Source: Leptospira noguchii serovar Panama str. CZ214 (lineage in GTDB: Bacteria > Spirochaetota > Leptospiria > Leptospirales > Leptospiraceae). From it: DNA of 64,000 nt. The stretch is from NCBI RefSeq assembly GCF_000306255.2, contig NZ_AKWY02000021.1:16001-80000 (forward strand). Reading direction: 5' to 3'. How positions within the stretch are numbered: position 1 is the stretch's first letter; the number at the start of each line of letters is the position of its first letter. The notes under the pieces are model-generated. The model did no database searches and was not told where the DNA came from. It saw nothing but the letters and a program-made list of their open reading frames with translations. Of this stretch, positions 1 through 12,915 are shown in pieces. The translations under genes were made by a program, and so were the position numbers.

Positions 1-466
1 CATATTCTGGATATTTAGGATCCCAGTGATGTCCGTTTGCAACCATGAGTATATCAAAAAGTTCTACTTTCTTTTTTTTAGAAGCATTCGTATATTCTAC
101 TTTCCATTCCTCGTTAGACGTTCTGGTAATTTTTTGAATGGTATGATGAAATCGAATTTTCTTATAGACTCCGAAATGTTTTGCATAAGATTCAAAGTAA
201 GTTTGAAGTTGTTTGTGGTTTGGATATTCGGGATAGTCTTCGGGCATTGGAAAGTCTTCATATTCGGACCAAACTTTAGAACTGATAATATGAGTATTTT
301 CGTAGACGCTCGAATGACCGGTTTTGGCGTTGAAAACCCAGTTTCCGCCGACTTTATCATTTTTTTCGAAAACTACTACGTCCAAACCGTATTCGACACA
401 ATTCTTTCCGGCGGCAATTCCGCTTGGTCCAGCACCTATCACACAAACTCTGACGTTCGATTTCAT
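1..466 (-). CDS. Flavin-containing monooxygenase, partial (C-terminus outside window)
   Basis: Only the first 155 residues are in the window. The protein starts MKSNVRVCVIGAGPSGIAAG, a Rossmann FAD-binding motif (GAGPSG, residues 11-16), followed by an acidic residue after the second strand (VVFEKNDKVGGNW). Near the visible end the stretch VANGHHWDP is the usual ATG-like motif of FMO/Baeyer-Villiger type flavoproteins. Family members oxidise a nitrogen, sulfur or ketone group with NADPH and O2; the substrate here cannot be told. The ATG at 466 follows a good ribosome site (AAAGGAAAGG). It is the first gene on this strand after a 700-base gap, so it probably has its own promoter. Confidence 0.8.
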   Translation of the reverse strand, partial: MKSNVRVCVIGAGPSGIAAGKNCVEYGLDVVVFEKNDKVGGNWVFNAKTGHSSVYENTHIISSKVWSEYEDFPMPEDYPEYPNHKQLQTYFESYAKHFGVYKKIRFHHTIQKITRTSNEEWKVEYTNASKKKKVELFDILMVANGHHWDPKYPEY

Positions 467-1020
467 TTGACCTTTCCTTTACGTTTTACTTAAGAATTCT
501 ATAATAGAGTACTACAAATTTTTATCGTAAAAGCACCGTTTAGGTGCAAAATATTAAGTACTTTATTATAGAGTTATCAGTAGAATCATTCGTGAAATTA
601 ATTAGAATATCAACGAATACTATATTTTCGAAAGATCCTATTTATGTAGAATTTAGATGCAAGAAATTTTAAGTAAAAAATAAGAATTAGTTCACTTTTC
701 AATCTTGCTACTTGGGCGCATGAAAATGGTCTAAAAGTTAACGGTAATTTTTTAAAGATCTAGAAGTCCTTTCGAAATTGCGCCAAACCTAGAGTTTCTC
801 ACATTCTAAGTTTTGAAACAAATGCGGCATAGTATCTTTTTATATGTCCGAGTAGCAATTTGCCTATTCTTGGATCGAGAAAAATTAGATTTTCTTTTTA
901 TACTTATATAAGAACGTTTTTATAAACTTTTAAAATACGTACGGGTTATTGGTTCATTTAAAAACTTTATATTGAAAATTTGAGAACAATTATTACTTGA
1001 ATTATATGAGGGGAGTTTCT
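467..1020. other. AT-rich gap with family D repeat remnants
   Basis: No long reading frame. Bases about 500-590 hold a degenerate family D repeat (TATAATAGAGTACT ... AAGTACTTTATTATA). Two short traces of another dispersed motif (TGCGTCCGAGTAGTAAA-like) lie near 712-725 and 845-860; the same motif recurs near 17950, 18160, 25805 and 25900. The promoter of the flavin monooxygenase should lie just above 466. Confidence 0.5.
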
Positions 1021-1107
1021 ATGAAATTTAAAAAGAATCATCCTTCAATCAAATTTTTACACAAAATCACTGTTTTGCGGGATATGTTTTTTTCCCTTGG
1101 AATTTAA
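1021..1107 (+). CDS. Candidate 28-residue small protein
   Basis: An ATG at 1021 sits 7 bases after a strong Shine-Dalgarno sequence (GAGGGGAG) and opens a 28-codon frame beginning MKFKKNHPSIKFLHK and ending at TAA. The product would be basic with a hydrophobic end. No family is recognised. The ribosome site is the only support; chance occurrence in AT-rich DNA is quite possible. Confidence 0.22.
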   Translation: MKFKKNHPSIKFLHKITVLRDMFFSLGI

Positions 1108-1167
1108 ACTCAATGTTACGGTCGTAACATAATAATCTCCTTCGTATTGGTACTCACGTTAGTATAT

Positions 1168-1533
1168 TTAAAAACCGTCAGGAGTAAACGCTGCCCTATA
1201 CGCTTCCGGTGGACAAGATAAAAAAGAGCAGGATTTGGCCCCTGAATCTTCAAACCAAATTCCTTTCGAAGTCAAGTTCTCGCAGGAAATCCGGATCGAA
1301 TTTGATTTTTGACGACCCGAAGAATAACCTTGACAACTCAAAACAGGAATGTTCGAAAAGCAGGAACAGTTTCCTTGAAAGGCCTGAGTATCTGTGCAAT
1401 AGACACAATCCGAACGGGTTTCGTTAAAAGTGTTTGCAAGCAAACGAATCATCAGATCCTGGTTTACTTTTTTCTCTTCATTTTGACAAAAAAGAATCGA
1501 AACGATTAAGAATATTAAAATGTACTTTTTCAT
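1168..1533 (-). CDS. Cys-rich putative lipoprotein of unknown function
   Basis: 121 residues. The N-terminus MKKYILIFLIVSILFC is a lipoprotein signal with the acylated Cys at about residue 16. The mature part contains nine more cysteines, several in pairs (CVYC, CSCF, CSFLSC), suggesting disulfides or metal binding. I recognise no family. The ATG follows a strong AGGAGA site and starts 10 bases after the end of the TonB receptor, so the two are almost certainly cotranscribed. The context suggests an accessory role at the outer membrane in metal or ligand uptake; this is inference only. Confidence 0.6.
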   Translation of the reverse strand: MKKYILIFLIVSILFCQNEEKKVNQDLMIRLLANTFNETRSDCVYCTDTQAFQGNCSCFSNIPVLSCQGYSSGRQKSNSIRISCENLTSKGIWFEDSGAKSCSFLSCPPEAYRAAFTPDGF

Positions 1534-1543
1534 AAATAATCTC

Positions 1544-3877
<2,334 letters not shown>

Positions 3878-3929
3878 AAAAAACTCCCGGACAAAAGTCC
3901 ATTCAGATCAAAAAATGAAAAAAATTAAT

Positions 3930-4262
3930 TTAAGAAATTGGGAGTGAAAAAGGAGGTGCGCGTCCGAATTGATTTTGATGGAAATCGAAAGGTAGGATGA
4001 AAATTTCAAATGAGATTCTAATTTTTTTGAGAGAAACTGAAAGTAGGTTTCCGTTTAAAAAATCTGGATTCCAAAAAGAATTTGATTCCCTTTGGAACTG
4101 ACAGATCGGACAAGAGACGATTTGTTTTGTATCCTTATTTGTAGAAAAGTAGACTCCGGAAAATTTTTGAATTTCTTGCTCTATATGGATATGAAGGCCC
4201 GAACTCACAAAAACTGTGAGTAAGATGGAGAGAAATCCGGATTTGAGACCTTGTAGGAGCAT
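3930..4262 (-). CDS. Small membrane-associated protein with CPIC and RAPP motifs (DUF2946-like?)
   Basis: 110 residues with one N-terminal hydrophobic segment (about 8-24) followed by SSGLHIHIEQ, a CPICQFQ motif in the middle and GRAPPFSLPIS at the end. Small proteins with a CPxC motif and a C-terminal RAPP/RGPP occur beside copper- or metal-linked TonB receptors in many Gram-negatives (DUF2946-like). The match here is by pattern only. It lies 52 bases upstream of the TonB receptor on the same strand, consistent with one operon. No clear Shine-Dalgarno is seen before the ATG at 4262. Confidence 0.5.
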   Translation of the reverse strand: MLLQGLKSGFLSILLTVFVSSGLHIHIEQEIQKFSGVYFSTNKDTKQIVSCPICQFQRESNSFWNPDFLNGNLLSVSLKKIRISFEIFILPFDFHQNQFGRAPPFSLPIS

Positions 4263-4550
4263 CGTATGTATATGACTGCTAATGATAAATCAGTATTAAT
4301 AAGATCAAGCAGAAAATGAAATCGTGGATTGGAAATGTAGAGAGTATTTTAGAATTTTGTTTGTAAAAAAACAATTGGGTCTTAGTTCCGACATTCCCCG
4401 GTTTCAGAATCAAATCCAGACGGTTTATAAAACCTAATTTCTCCGCGAAAAATAAAATGTGGGAACTCATAGGAATTTAGATTCTACAGCCAATTTTCAA
4501 AAGATGGTTCAAGAACGTAAAAAGTTATATTTGAAAAAATTAATTAACTA

Positions 4551-4919
4551 ACTTGAGTTTGACATAAGATAACTATGATTCTGAAAAAAGTTTAAATCTG
4601 AACTTTGCAGATTGATTTTTAAATGTGGGAACTACCACAATTTATAAAATAGAAGTTTATAACAATTGAACCTGCCGTATTCAAACGTGGGAACTACTGC
4701 AAATCTACGATTCGTGATAGTTCCCACAGATTAAGTCGCATTACAAATTTTTAAACATTAGAGTTGTTGAAAAATTCCATAGTTCAATTTAATAAAACTT
4801 TTTTAATCGACCGTTTCCATGAAATAGAAACAGGTAGAAAATTAATTTTTCAAAAACTCTATTTATTTTTTATGTAAAAATCAGGTTTTTATAAAACGAA
4901 TCTTACATAGAGCTCAAGT
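4551..4919. mobile_element. Family A (long form) MITE, copy A0, interrupted by a family C element
   Basis: Begins ACTTGAGTTTGACATAAG and ends CTTACATAGAGCTCAAGT, a degraded form of the A/B terminal inverted repeat. It is flanked by TAACTA at 4545-4550 and 4920-4925. A family C element with its TA duplication (4759-4861) is inserted in it. Removing that leaves about 268 bases, matching the other long-form copy at 12277-12546. The two share a near-identical stretch of about 60 bases (4624-4685 and 12393-12456). Confidence 0.7.
4761..4859. mobile_element. Family C MITE, copy C1 (nested in A0)
   Basis: Starts GAGTTGTTGAAAAATT and ends TTAATTTTTCAAAAACTC, with TA on both sides (4759-4760, 4860-4861). 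The flanking DNA rejoins to the family A sequence TTTTTAAACAT / TTATTTTTT, which shows it inserted into an older A copy. Confidence 0.75.
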
Positions 4920-4925
4920 TAACTA

Positions 4926-5930
<1,005 letters not shown>

Positions 5931-5936
5931 TAACTA

Positions 5937-6221
5937 ACGTAAATTTACGCGAAAGGGATATCGATGCGAGGAAACTAAAGCAGAACGCTCTCAAACTCAG
6001 TATCTCAACTCCCTGAACTCAATGCATCGCTTTGCAGGTCGTTCGACAGATCGCGTTGAACTCAGCAGAACGCTCTCTATGGATCGCGTTCTATATTGAA
6101 ATTAAAGAATATTAGTATATAATATTTACTGCATGCAATTTATTGATCAGAGCTGAGAGCCCGGTCCGGCTGCCTGTGGCAAGCCGGATTTGCACTGATT
6201 TTATTACGCCCCTGCTCACGT
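5937..6221. mobile_element. Family B MITE, copy B1
   Basis: Left end ACGTAAATTTACGCGAAAGGG, right end TTACGCCCCTGCTCACGT, flanked by TAACTA (5931-5936) and TAACCA (6222-6227). The inside has the family B signature: CAGAACGCTCTC, GCAATTTATTGATCAGAGC and a strong GC-rich hairpin at 6165-6188 (TCCGGCTGCC / GGCAAGCCGGA). Its right end overlaps the stop codon of the neighbouring hydrolase gene. Confidence 0.75.
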
Positions 6222-7054
6222 TAACCAAGAACGCGTAAAATTCTATCTAAAGTTTTTTGTTTTTCTTCAAACGGAAAGAAATGAGTAGTTTTCGGCCAGA
6301 TTTCTAAGGAAGATCGATCATTACCGGAAATGATTTTTTTTGCTGTATTTGGAGAACAAACTTCGTGTGGATCGGGAATCGTGATATGCGTTTCTGTTTT
6401 AATTTTCCTAAATTGAAATAAACTACGATAACTTACCGAGTCAAAAATTTTTGCTTCCACTTCTGGAAGACAATAGAGGAGTGCTTCCTCATTGGCGCCT
6501 AATCGAAAACAACTTTGAATATAATCATCGTAAATCCCGTCGTCCCAACGCGAGAAAGAAGGAGTTCTTTTGTAAATTTTACGGACGGTATCAAGATTTT
6601 TAAATTCTCTTCTACGTTTGATCGCTACTTGAGCCAGAGGGTTATGAAAAATACGGGAATACGTAATTTGTAAAAAATTTAATGCAACCGGATCGTGAGC
6701 GATTACCTTCTTAAATTTATTAGGAGAGTGATACGACGCTAAAAGAAGACTTGCGCCTCCTAAAGAATGTCCGATTCCAATGACGTTATTAAGATTTTCG
6801 GTTTCAATCAGAGAAAGAACCTGATCTCTAAAAAAATACCAGTTCTTAAAATTCAAAGTAGAATCTGACTTTCCGTGACCTGCAAAATCCAGTGCAATTA
6901 CTCTGTGTGAATTTTGTAAAGACTCGATATAAAATTTATAAGTCAACGCGCTGTATCCATTTGCGTGACAGATGAGGATTGTAGGTTTGGATTTAGAATT
7001 GGTATCTATATAGGAAAGATTAAGTCCTCGAAAGTGAAACGTTTTTCTTAACAT
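6221..7054 (-). CDS. Alpha/beta hydrolase
   Basis: 277 residues from the ATG at 7054. The fold is shown by the oxyanion region ILICHANGYSA, the DFAGHGKSD loop, and the nucleophile elbow GIGHSLGG (Ser about 97). The acid/His end is TTHFFPFEE. Substrate unknown; esterase or lipase-like activity is the family norm. An in-frame TTG at 7129 would add 25 residues but runs into the divergent gene, so I prefer the ATG. The TAA stop (6221-6223) lies at the junction between the B1 element and its target duplication, so the original C-terminus was probably changed by that insertion. Confidence 0.8.
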   Translation of the reverse strand: MLRKTFHFRGLNLSYIDTNSKSKPTILICHANGYSALTYKFYIESLQNSHRVIALDFAGHGKSDSTLNFKNWYFFRDQVLSLIETENLNNVIGIGHSLGGASLLLASYHSPNKFKKVIAHDPVALNFLQITYSRIFHNPLAQVAIKRRREFKNLDTVRKIYKRTPSFSRWDDGIYDDYIQSCFRLGANEEALLYCLPEVEAKIFDSVSYRSLFQFRKIKTETHITIPDPHEVCSPNTAKKIISGNDRSSLEIWPKTTHFFPFEEKQKTLDRILRVLG

Positions 7055-7130
7055 AATAAAAGATTTGACCTTGATCTTTCCAAATCCTTCGGTGGACTGG
7101 TTTTCGTAAAGCCAAAACCGGAAACACAAT

Positions 7131-7508
7131 ATGCAAATTCAAGTTTTAGTCGTATTTATAGTAGCACTTGTATTTAACGCACTTGCCAATATTCTAATAA
7201 AGGCAAGCTCTTTGAAAGACGTATCAGAAAAACCGGATGGGATACTACAAGTAATTTTAAATCCAATGTTTATTGGAGGATTGGCATCCTTTGGCTTCGC
7301 ATTATTGGGGTATCGTTTTGTATTGGGCAAGGGATTAAAATTATCACTAGCTTATCCGGTATTTACAAGCGCTGGTTTTATTCTGGTGTTGATCGTATCT
7401 TCTATTGCGTTTAAGGAAAGATTGACCTGGCCACAATGGGCGGGAATTATCTTGATAATCGTAGGGGTATGGTTATGCGCCGCAAATATGTTCGAAACAA
7501 AATCTTAA
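7131..7508 (+). CDS. SMR/EamA-type small membrane transporter
   Basis: 125 residues with four membrane segments (about 4-20, 46-64, 72-92, 100-118). It carries the LNPMFIGGLASFGFALLGYRFVL and LAYPVFTSAGFILVLIVS patterns of small multidrug-resistance-like (EmrE/DMT) proteins. The helix-1 Glu typical of drug exporters is not evident: that segment reads VFIVALVFNALANILIK. It is therefore more likely a relative of the ArnE/F or undecaprenyl-type flippase branch than a classical EmrE. It is divergent from the hydrolase, about 76 bases from that gene's chosen start. Confidence 0.75.
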   Translation: MQIQVLVVFIVALVFNALANILIKASSLKDVSEKPDGILQVILNPMFIGGLASFGFALLGYRFVLGKGLKLSLAYPVFTSAGFILVLIVSSIAFKERLTWPQWAGIILIIVGVWLCAANMFETKS

Positions 7509-7592
7509 ATTACTTTTTAAGATTCAAAATGCAATAGTCAATCAATTGTATAAGAAAAATATTATATAACAATGTTCTCAAAAAGTTGTAAA

Positions 7593-8669
7593 TCATTCAA
7601 ACTTAACTTGAAAAATCTGATTTGCACTAGAATCAGCAACAAGTAGTCTTTGATTCAAACAATCTACTTTAACTACGCCGATCGACATAAATGTGTGGGC
7701 AATCGTAGAAACGTTAAGAAAAGGATCTACGATACGGATTCTATTTGAATTTGCGTCTGATACAAACATATAACCGCTGTTATCTAGAGAAATAAAAGCA
7801 GGGCCGAAAAATGAAGCGTTTGTTCCGTTCCCATCCACGTCCGCCCCAACTCCGTTTCCCAAAAGAGTGGATACGGTAGAAGTTTTGAGATCTATTTTTC
7901 TAATTCTATGATCTTGAATGTCTGCAGCCAGTAAACTATCTGTTTTATGATCATAAGCAATTCCTAATGGAGATTTAAAACGAGCCGAAGCTAAATCTCC
8001 GTCCAAATAACCCGAAATTCCTCCGGAAAGAGTGCTCACATTTCCAGAGTTTAGATCAATCTTTCGGATTGTATGATTGCCCAACTCCCCCACGTATAAG
8101 TTTCTTTCAGGATCTATATCCATAAAAAAAGGACCGTTAAACAAGGAGTTGAGTCTATCTCCGTTTTGAAGACTGCTCGATCCGGAAGAACTTCCAGCAA
8201 ACAAGGAAAATTGTTCCATAGAATCTATCTTATAAATTTGAGAACTGTCTTTGCAGGAAACGTATTTGTCTCCGGTAAACGGATCGAACTTAATGCCGGA
8301 AGGATCTTCTAAAGGTAAGTTTGTAGAAAGGGTTTTTACGTTTCCAGAGGGATCAATTTTACGAATCAGGTTGGCCATCTGATCGCTCACAAAAATATTT
8401 CCAGAAGTATCTACTTCTAAACCAAAAGGAGTTTTGAAAGAAGCTGTGGAAGTTGTACCATCTACGCTTACTGCAGCACCGGTACCGGCAAACAAACTAA
8501 CAATAGGTTTGTTTGTAATTTTAAGAGAACAAAGATAACATTCCTTAAGGATACAGTCCAAGATTGTGTTTTCAATCCAAGCCTGACTCATAAAAATGCT
8601 AGGATTATAAACAGAAGAAGGGGAACAAGAAATCAATACTAAAATGAAAATCAAAATTCTATAGAACAT
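7593..8669 (-). CDS. NHL-repeat lipoprotein
   Basis: 358 residues. Signal peptide and lipobox end at LVLISC (Cys15). The mature part has about five NHL-type beta-propeller repeats, each with a phrase like GLEVDTSGNIFVSD, IRKID and GNVSTLSG; the repeat spacing is about 55 residues. Such propellers bind proteins or ligands outside the cytoplasm, and no enzyme motif is visible. A cluster of Cys residues (CILKECYLCS) follows the lipobox. The ATG has an AAAAGGT site. It stands alone in its strand context. Confidence 0.85.
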   Translation of the reverse strand: MFYRILIFILVLISCSPSSVYNPSIFMSQAWIENTILDCILKECYLCSLKITNKPIVSLFAGTGAAVSVDGTTSTASFKTPFGLEVDTSGNIFVSDQMANLIRKIDPSGNVKTLSTNLPLEDPSGIKFDPFTGDKYVSCKDSSQIYKIDSMEQFSLFAGSSSGSSSLQNGDRLNSLFNGPFFMDIDPERNLYVGELGNHTIRKIDLNSGNVSTLSGGISGYLDGDLASARFKSPLGIAYDHKTDSLLAADIQDHRIRKIDLKTSTVSTLLGNGVGADVDGNGTNASFFGPAFISLDNSGYMFVSDANSNRIRIVDPFLNVSTIAHTFMSIGVVKVDCLNQRLLVADSSANQIFQVKFE

Positions 8670-8787
8670 AATTACCTTTTTAAGAATTAGAATGAATTTT
8701 TTTATAGAAAACTACAGTGGGTTTTTACGAAAATATAGAAGTTGTGTTTATTGCTCAGAATTATATGATAAAGTACTTAATGCAATA

Positions 8788-8872
8788 AGTTATTGAAAAA
8801 TTTCAAAGTGGCGATTAACAAAACGACCGTTTCCATAAAACAGAAACAGCGGAGAATAAAATATTCAACAAC
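8788..8872. mobile_element. Family C MITE, copy C2
   Basis: 85 bases from AGTTATTGAAAAATTTC to ATATTCAACAAC between TA dinucleotides (8786-8787, 8873-8874). The core CGACCGTTTCCATAAAACAG matches the other C copies. Confidence 0.65.
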
Positions 8873-8893
8873 TATAATATTCCACACATCAAT

Positions 8894-9097
8894 CATGTAA
8901 ATTCTGTGTAAGAAAGATTCGCGAATCCGGACCACGCTTTCGGTTTAGATCAACAAATTGAGAGAACAAAATCTTTTCTTGAATTCAATTTGTTATAGAA
9001 TGCGATTTGTCGAACGAGACGCTTTAGTTTGAAAGAGCATTTTGCTGAAGTTTCCCGGTCTCAATCGCTTTCGAATTGAATTATGCCGAACTCGCGT
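8894..9097. mobile_element. Family B MITE, copy B6 (reverse orientation)
   Basis: Reverse-strand family B. It reads ATGTAAATTCTGTGTAAG at the left, then GCGAATCCGGACCACGC, ATCAACAAATTGAG, CAATCGCTTTCG, and TTATGCCGAACTCGCGT at the right end. It is inserted at the same family D junction (ACACATCAAT / TAAnCG) as copies B5 and B7. Confidence 0.65.
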
Positions 9098-9260
9098 TAA
9101 TCGACGCTTTATCACAACATTTACGGGCACTCAATTTTATAGGGATCGGTAAAGAGTTGTTAGGTTTAAGCCTGAATTGCAGCGCGGAAATACTGAATAT
9201 AAAAAAAGGTATCTCAAATAGATCTTTTCATCTGAATGGGAGAAGAGAGGTCGTAAGTCA

Positions 9261-10433
9261 ATGAATCAAGGTCCACTTTCAGGAATCAAAGTAATCGATT
9301 TAAGTTTATTGTTACCTGGTCCATTATGTTCTATGTATTTGGGGGATATGGGCGCCGAAGTAATAAAAGTAGAAAATCCCAGGGCGATGGATGCAACTAG
9401 GGTGATGTTTAAAAAAGTGAATGGAGCTCCCTCTTTATATTTGATGCTCAATCGAAATAAAAAAGCGATCACTCTCAACCTAAAAAAAGAAAAATCTAGA
9501 GAGATACTTTTTAAATTATTAGAAAATGCTGATGTACTTTTGGAAGGATTTAGGCCGGATGGACTTGCCAAAATGGGATATGGATATGACGATTTAAAGG
9601 AACGTTTTCCTAAATTGATTTATTGCGGAATTTATGGATATGGAACGGAAGGGAAATATAGAAATTTTGCGGGACACGACGTAAATTATCTCTCGCTCTC
9701 TGGAGTACTTTCACAGACCGGAAAAACACCTCAGATTCCAGGATACCAACTTGCGGATATAGGAGGGGGGACTATGACTGCTCTTTCTTCAATTTTGGCG
9801 GCTTTGTATGCAAGAGAAAAAACGGGAAAGGGACAAAAAATTTCCGTCTCCATGATGGATTCGTCATTGCAGTTTTTATCCTTGTATGGAGGGATTTACG
9901 GAGCCACCGGAAAAAATCCAGAAGGAGGAAATGAATTACTTTCTGGTAAATTACCGAATTATAATGTTTATCAAACCAAGGAAGGTCGTTGGGTAGCATT
10001 AGGCGCTCTTGAAGATATGTTTTTTAAAACTTTTTTACGGCAGTCCGGGTTGGATAAACATTTGGAAGAATTCCCAGCAGAAGAAAAAAACTTTCTAAAA
10101 TGGAAGGAAATACTTACTACCTATTTTTCTACAAAAACATTCGAAGATTTGAATGTTCTTTTTGAAAATGAGGATTCTTGTTTAACTCCTGTAAAAACAA
10201 TAGAGGAGGTAATTAAGGACCCGGTATTCCAAGAAAGTGGAATGGTTATGAAAAAAAAACATCCCGATTACGGAGATTATTTTCAGTTCGGAGCTCCTTT
10301 TTCATTTTCCGAAACTCCTGTAACATATCGTTTGGACCCTCCGAGCCACGGGGAACATAATGAGTCTATCTACCGAACTTTAGGGTATACCGTGGAAGAA
10401 ATAGAAACGATGAAAAAGGAAAAAGTGATTTGA
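9261..10433 (+). CDS. CaiB/BaiF-type CoA transferase (possible 2-methylacyl-CoA racemase)
   Basis: 390 residues. The start GIKVIDLSLLLPGPLCSMYLGDMGAEVIKVE is the family III CoA-transferase / alpha-methylacyl-CoA racemase signature. Further on are LLEGFRPDGLAKMG, YGYGTEG, GHDVNYLSLSG and YQLADIGGG. The LSLSG sequence after GHDVNY and the GHD stretch are typical of racemases, so epimerising branched acyl-CoA is as likely as transferring CoA. It is cytoplasmic. It sits on the same strand 273 bases upstream of an acyl-CoA dehydrogenase; both fit fatty-acid degradation. Confidence 0.85.
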   Translation: MNQGPLSGIKVIDLSLLLPGPLCSMYLGDMGAEVIKVENPRAMDATRVMFKKVNGAPSLYLMLNRNKKAITLNLKKEKSREILFKLLENADVLLEGFRPDGLAKMGYGYDDLKERFPKLIYCGIYGYGTEGKYRNFAGHDVNYLSLSGVLSQTGKTPQIPGYQLADIGGGTMTALSSILAALYAREKTGKGQKISVSMMDSSLQFLSLYGGIYGATGKNPEGGNELLSGKLPNYNVYQTKEGRWVALGALEDMFFKTFLRQSGLDKHLEEFPAEEKNFLKWKEILTTYFSTKTFEDLNVLFENEDSCLTPVKTIEEVIKDPVFQESGMVMKKKHPDYGDYFQFGAPFSFSETPVTYRLDPPSHGEHNESIYRTLGYTVEEIETMKKEKVI

Positions 10434-10699
10434 ATTTCATCGAGAAACAATTGAAGACAAGAAATATTTTCTCAACTATAGACATTCTATAAATTGTGAA
10501 CAGAACGTTCGTTCTTTGAAATTTAAAAACAAATTAGTTTTAAAAAGATTTTGTGAGGGTCTGGAAAATTTTAAACATAGAATGAATAAAAAAAATAAAA
10601 AACAAACAGATCATCGGTTTTTTCTTTTATATTTTGGTTTGATCTAATCACTGTAAAAAAAAAAGTAGGATTAGAATATTCTCTTAAGATAAGAAGGGC

Positions 10700-11870
<1,171 letters not shown>

Positions 11871-11968
11871 GAAAATTAGAATTTTTGAAAGTATCTTTCG
11901 ATTGGGAGCAATTTGAAAAAATTGAATTTCGGATCGAAACGAAAGTTCAAAAGTTTGGATCAGAGATT

Positions 11969-12003
11969 AGGCGTTCGGTGTTATCATCGAGCGCCTTTTT
12001 TAT
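11969..12003 (+). terminator. Rho-independent terminator of the acyl-CoA dehydrogenase gene
   Basis: Stem GGCGTTCG (11970-11977) pairs with CGAGCGCC (11988-11995) around a 10-base loop, followed by six T. It lies about 100 bases after the stop codon. Confidence 0.85.
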
Positions 12004-12276
12004 TTTGTTTGTGGTTATGATGAATCATTTGCGACTACAGAATAGGTAGCTCAATTTCTTTTCCTATTTAGAGCCTGTCCCAAAACCCAAAGAATTTTAC
12101 GCGATCATTCTTTAGAAAATTTTAATAAACTACAGTAGTTCCCACAGATTTTGTCTCATTTGGTACTTTGGGAACTTTCAAGCAGTACTAATCTAGTTCA
12201 ATTTTCGTAGTAGCTCCCATATTTTATGAAACAAAGCAAACACCTGTCGGTGTTTAGGTTTTTGGACAAGCTCTTA

Positions 12277-12546
12277 ACGTGAGTTCTGTGTAAAGTTGGA
12301 ATAGATCAATTCCTTAAATGTGGGAACTGCTGCAAAATTCCGTTCGGAAAAGTATGATTTAAAATCGTAAAAAAATAAAAAGAGACGTGAATTGTGGGAA
12401 CTACCACAATTTAAAAAATAGAAGTTTATAACAATTGAACCTGTCGTATTCAAGTTGGGAACTATTACAAATCACGGTTTTACGAACAAATTCTAAAATT
12501 CTAGGAACTCATACTTTAAAAAAAGTTTTTTTCAGCCGGACTCACG
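12277..12546. mobile_element. Family A (long form) MITE, copy A5
   Basis: Left end ACGTGAGTTCTGTGTAAAG; right end AGCCGGACTCACGC. 270 bases, the same length as A0 once its insert is removed. It contains several GTGGGAACTACT-type motifs. Loose copies of the same motif also lie outside it at about 12130-12230 and 12670-12760, so the whole 11.9-12.9 kb gap is largely repeat-derived. Confidence 0.65.
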
Positions 12547-12915
12547 CTAAAATGGGATTTAAATTTTGATGCTGGTCGCAAAACAGTAGTTTTGTGCAGA
12601 AGCTTGATTGGACGATGATTCTTTTGGTATTTCATAGTTAGTTACACAATTTTCAAAGTTTAACTGGTTTGCAGTAGTTCCCACAGATTAAGTTCGTATA
12701 ATAAATTTTTAAACATTCATTTTTTGTGATTCTATCCGTGGGAGTTCCCACGTTTATTTTTATGGAAAAATCAAGTCTTTATTTTTATAAAACGAATCTC
12801 TTATTCTTATGCCGAACTTACTGGTTTTTCAATATTGAATGTGTAATTAAAATTGTTTTAAATTCGAATTGACAGCATAGGTTCACATTCAAACCATTGA
12901 CTCAGGATGGTCCAA

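Larger units (their letters stand above)
8750..9152. repeat. Family D repeat (copy D2) carrying C2 and B6 inside it
   Basis: Outer parts match family D: TCAGAATTATATGATAAAGTACTT at the left (from about 8750) and TTTATCACAACATTTACG ... ACTCAATTTTATAGGGATC at the right (to about 9152). A family C element (8788-8872) and a reverse family B element (8894-9097) split it. This is a three-level nest of short repeats upstream of the CoA-transferase gene. Confidence 0.6.

Noticed and set aside
4279..4470. 63-codon minus-strand frame upstream of the CPIC protein
   Set aside because: No ribosome site and no family pattern; the start lies near worn repeat motifs (GTGGGAACTCAT).
9076..9264. 62-codon frame overlapping the CoA-transferase start by ATGA
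   Set aside because: Its beginning lies in the end of a family B element and a family D arm, and the peptide matches repeat DNA rather than a protein family. The coupling-like overlap is probably chance.
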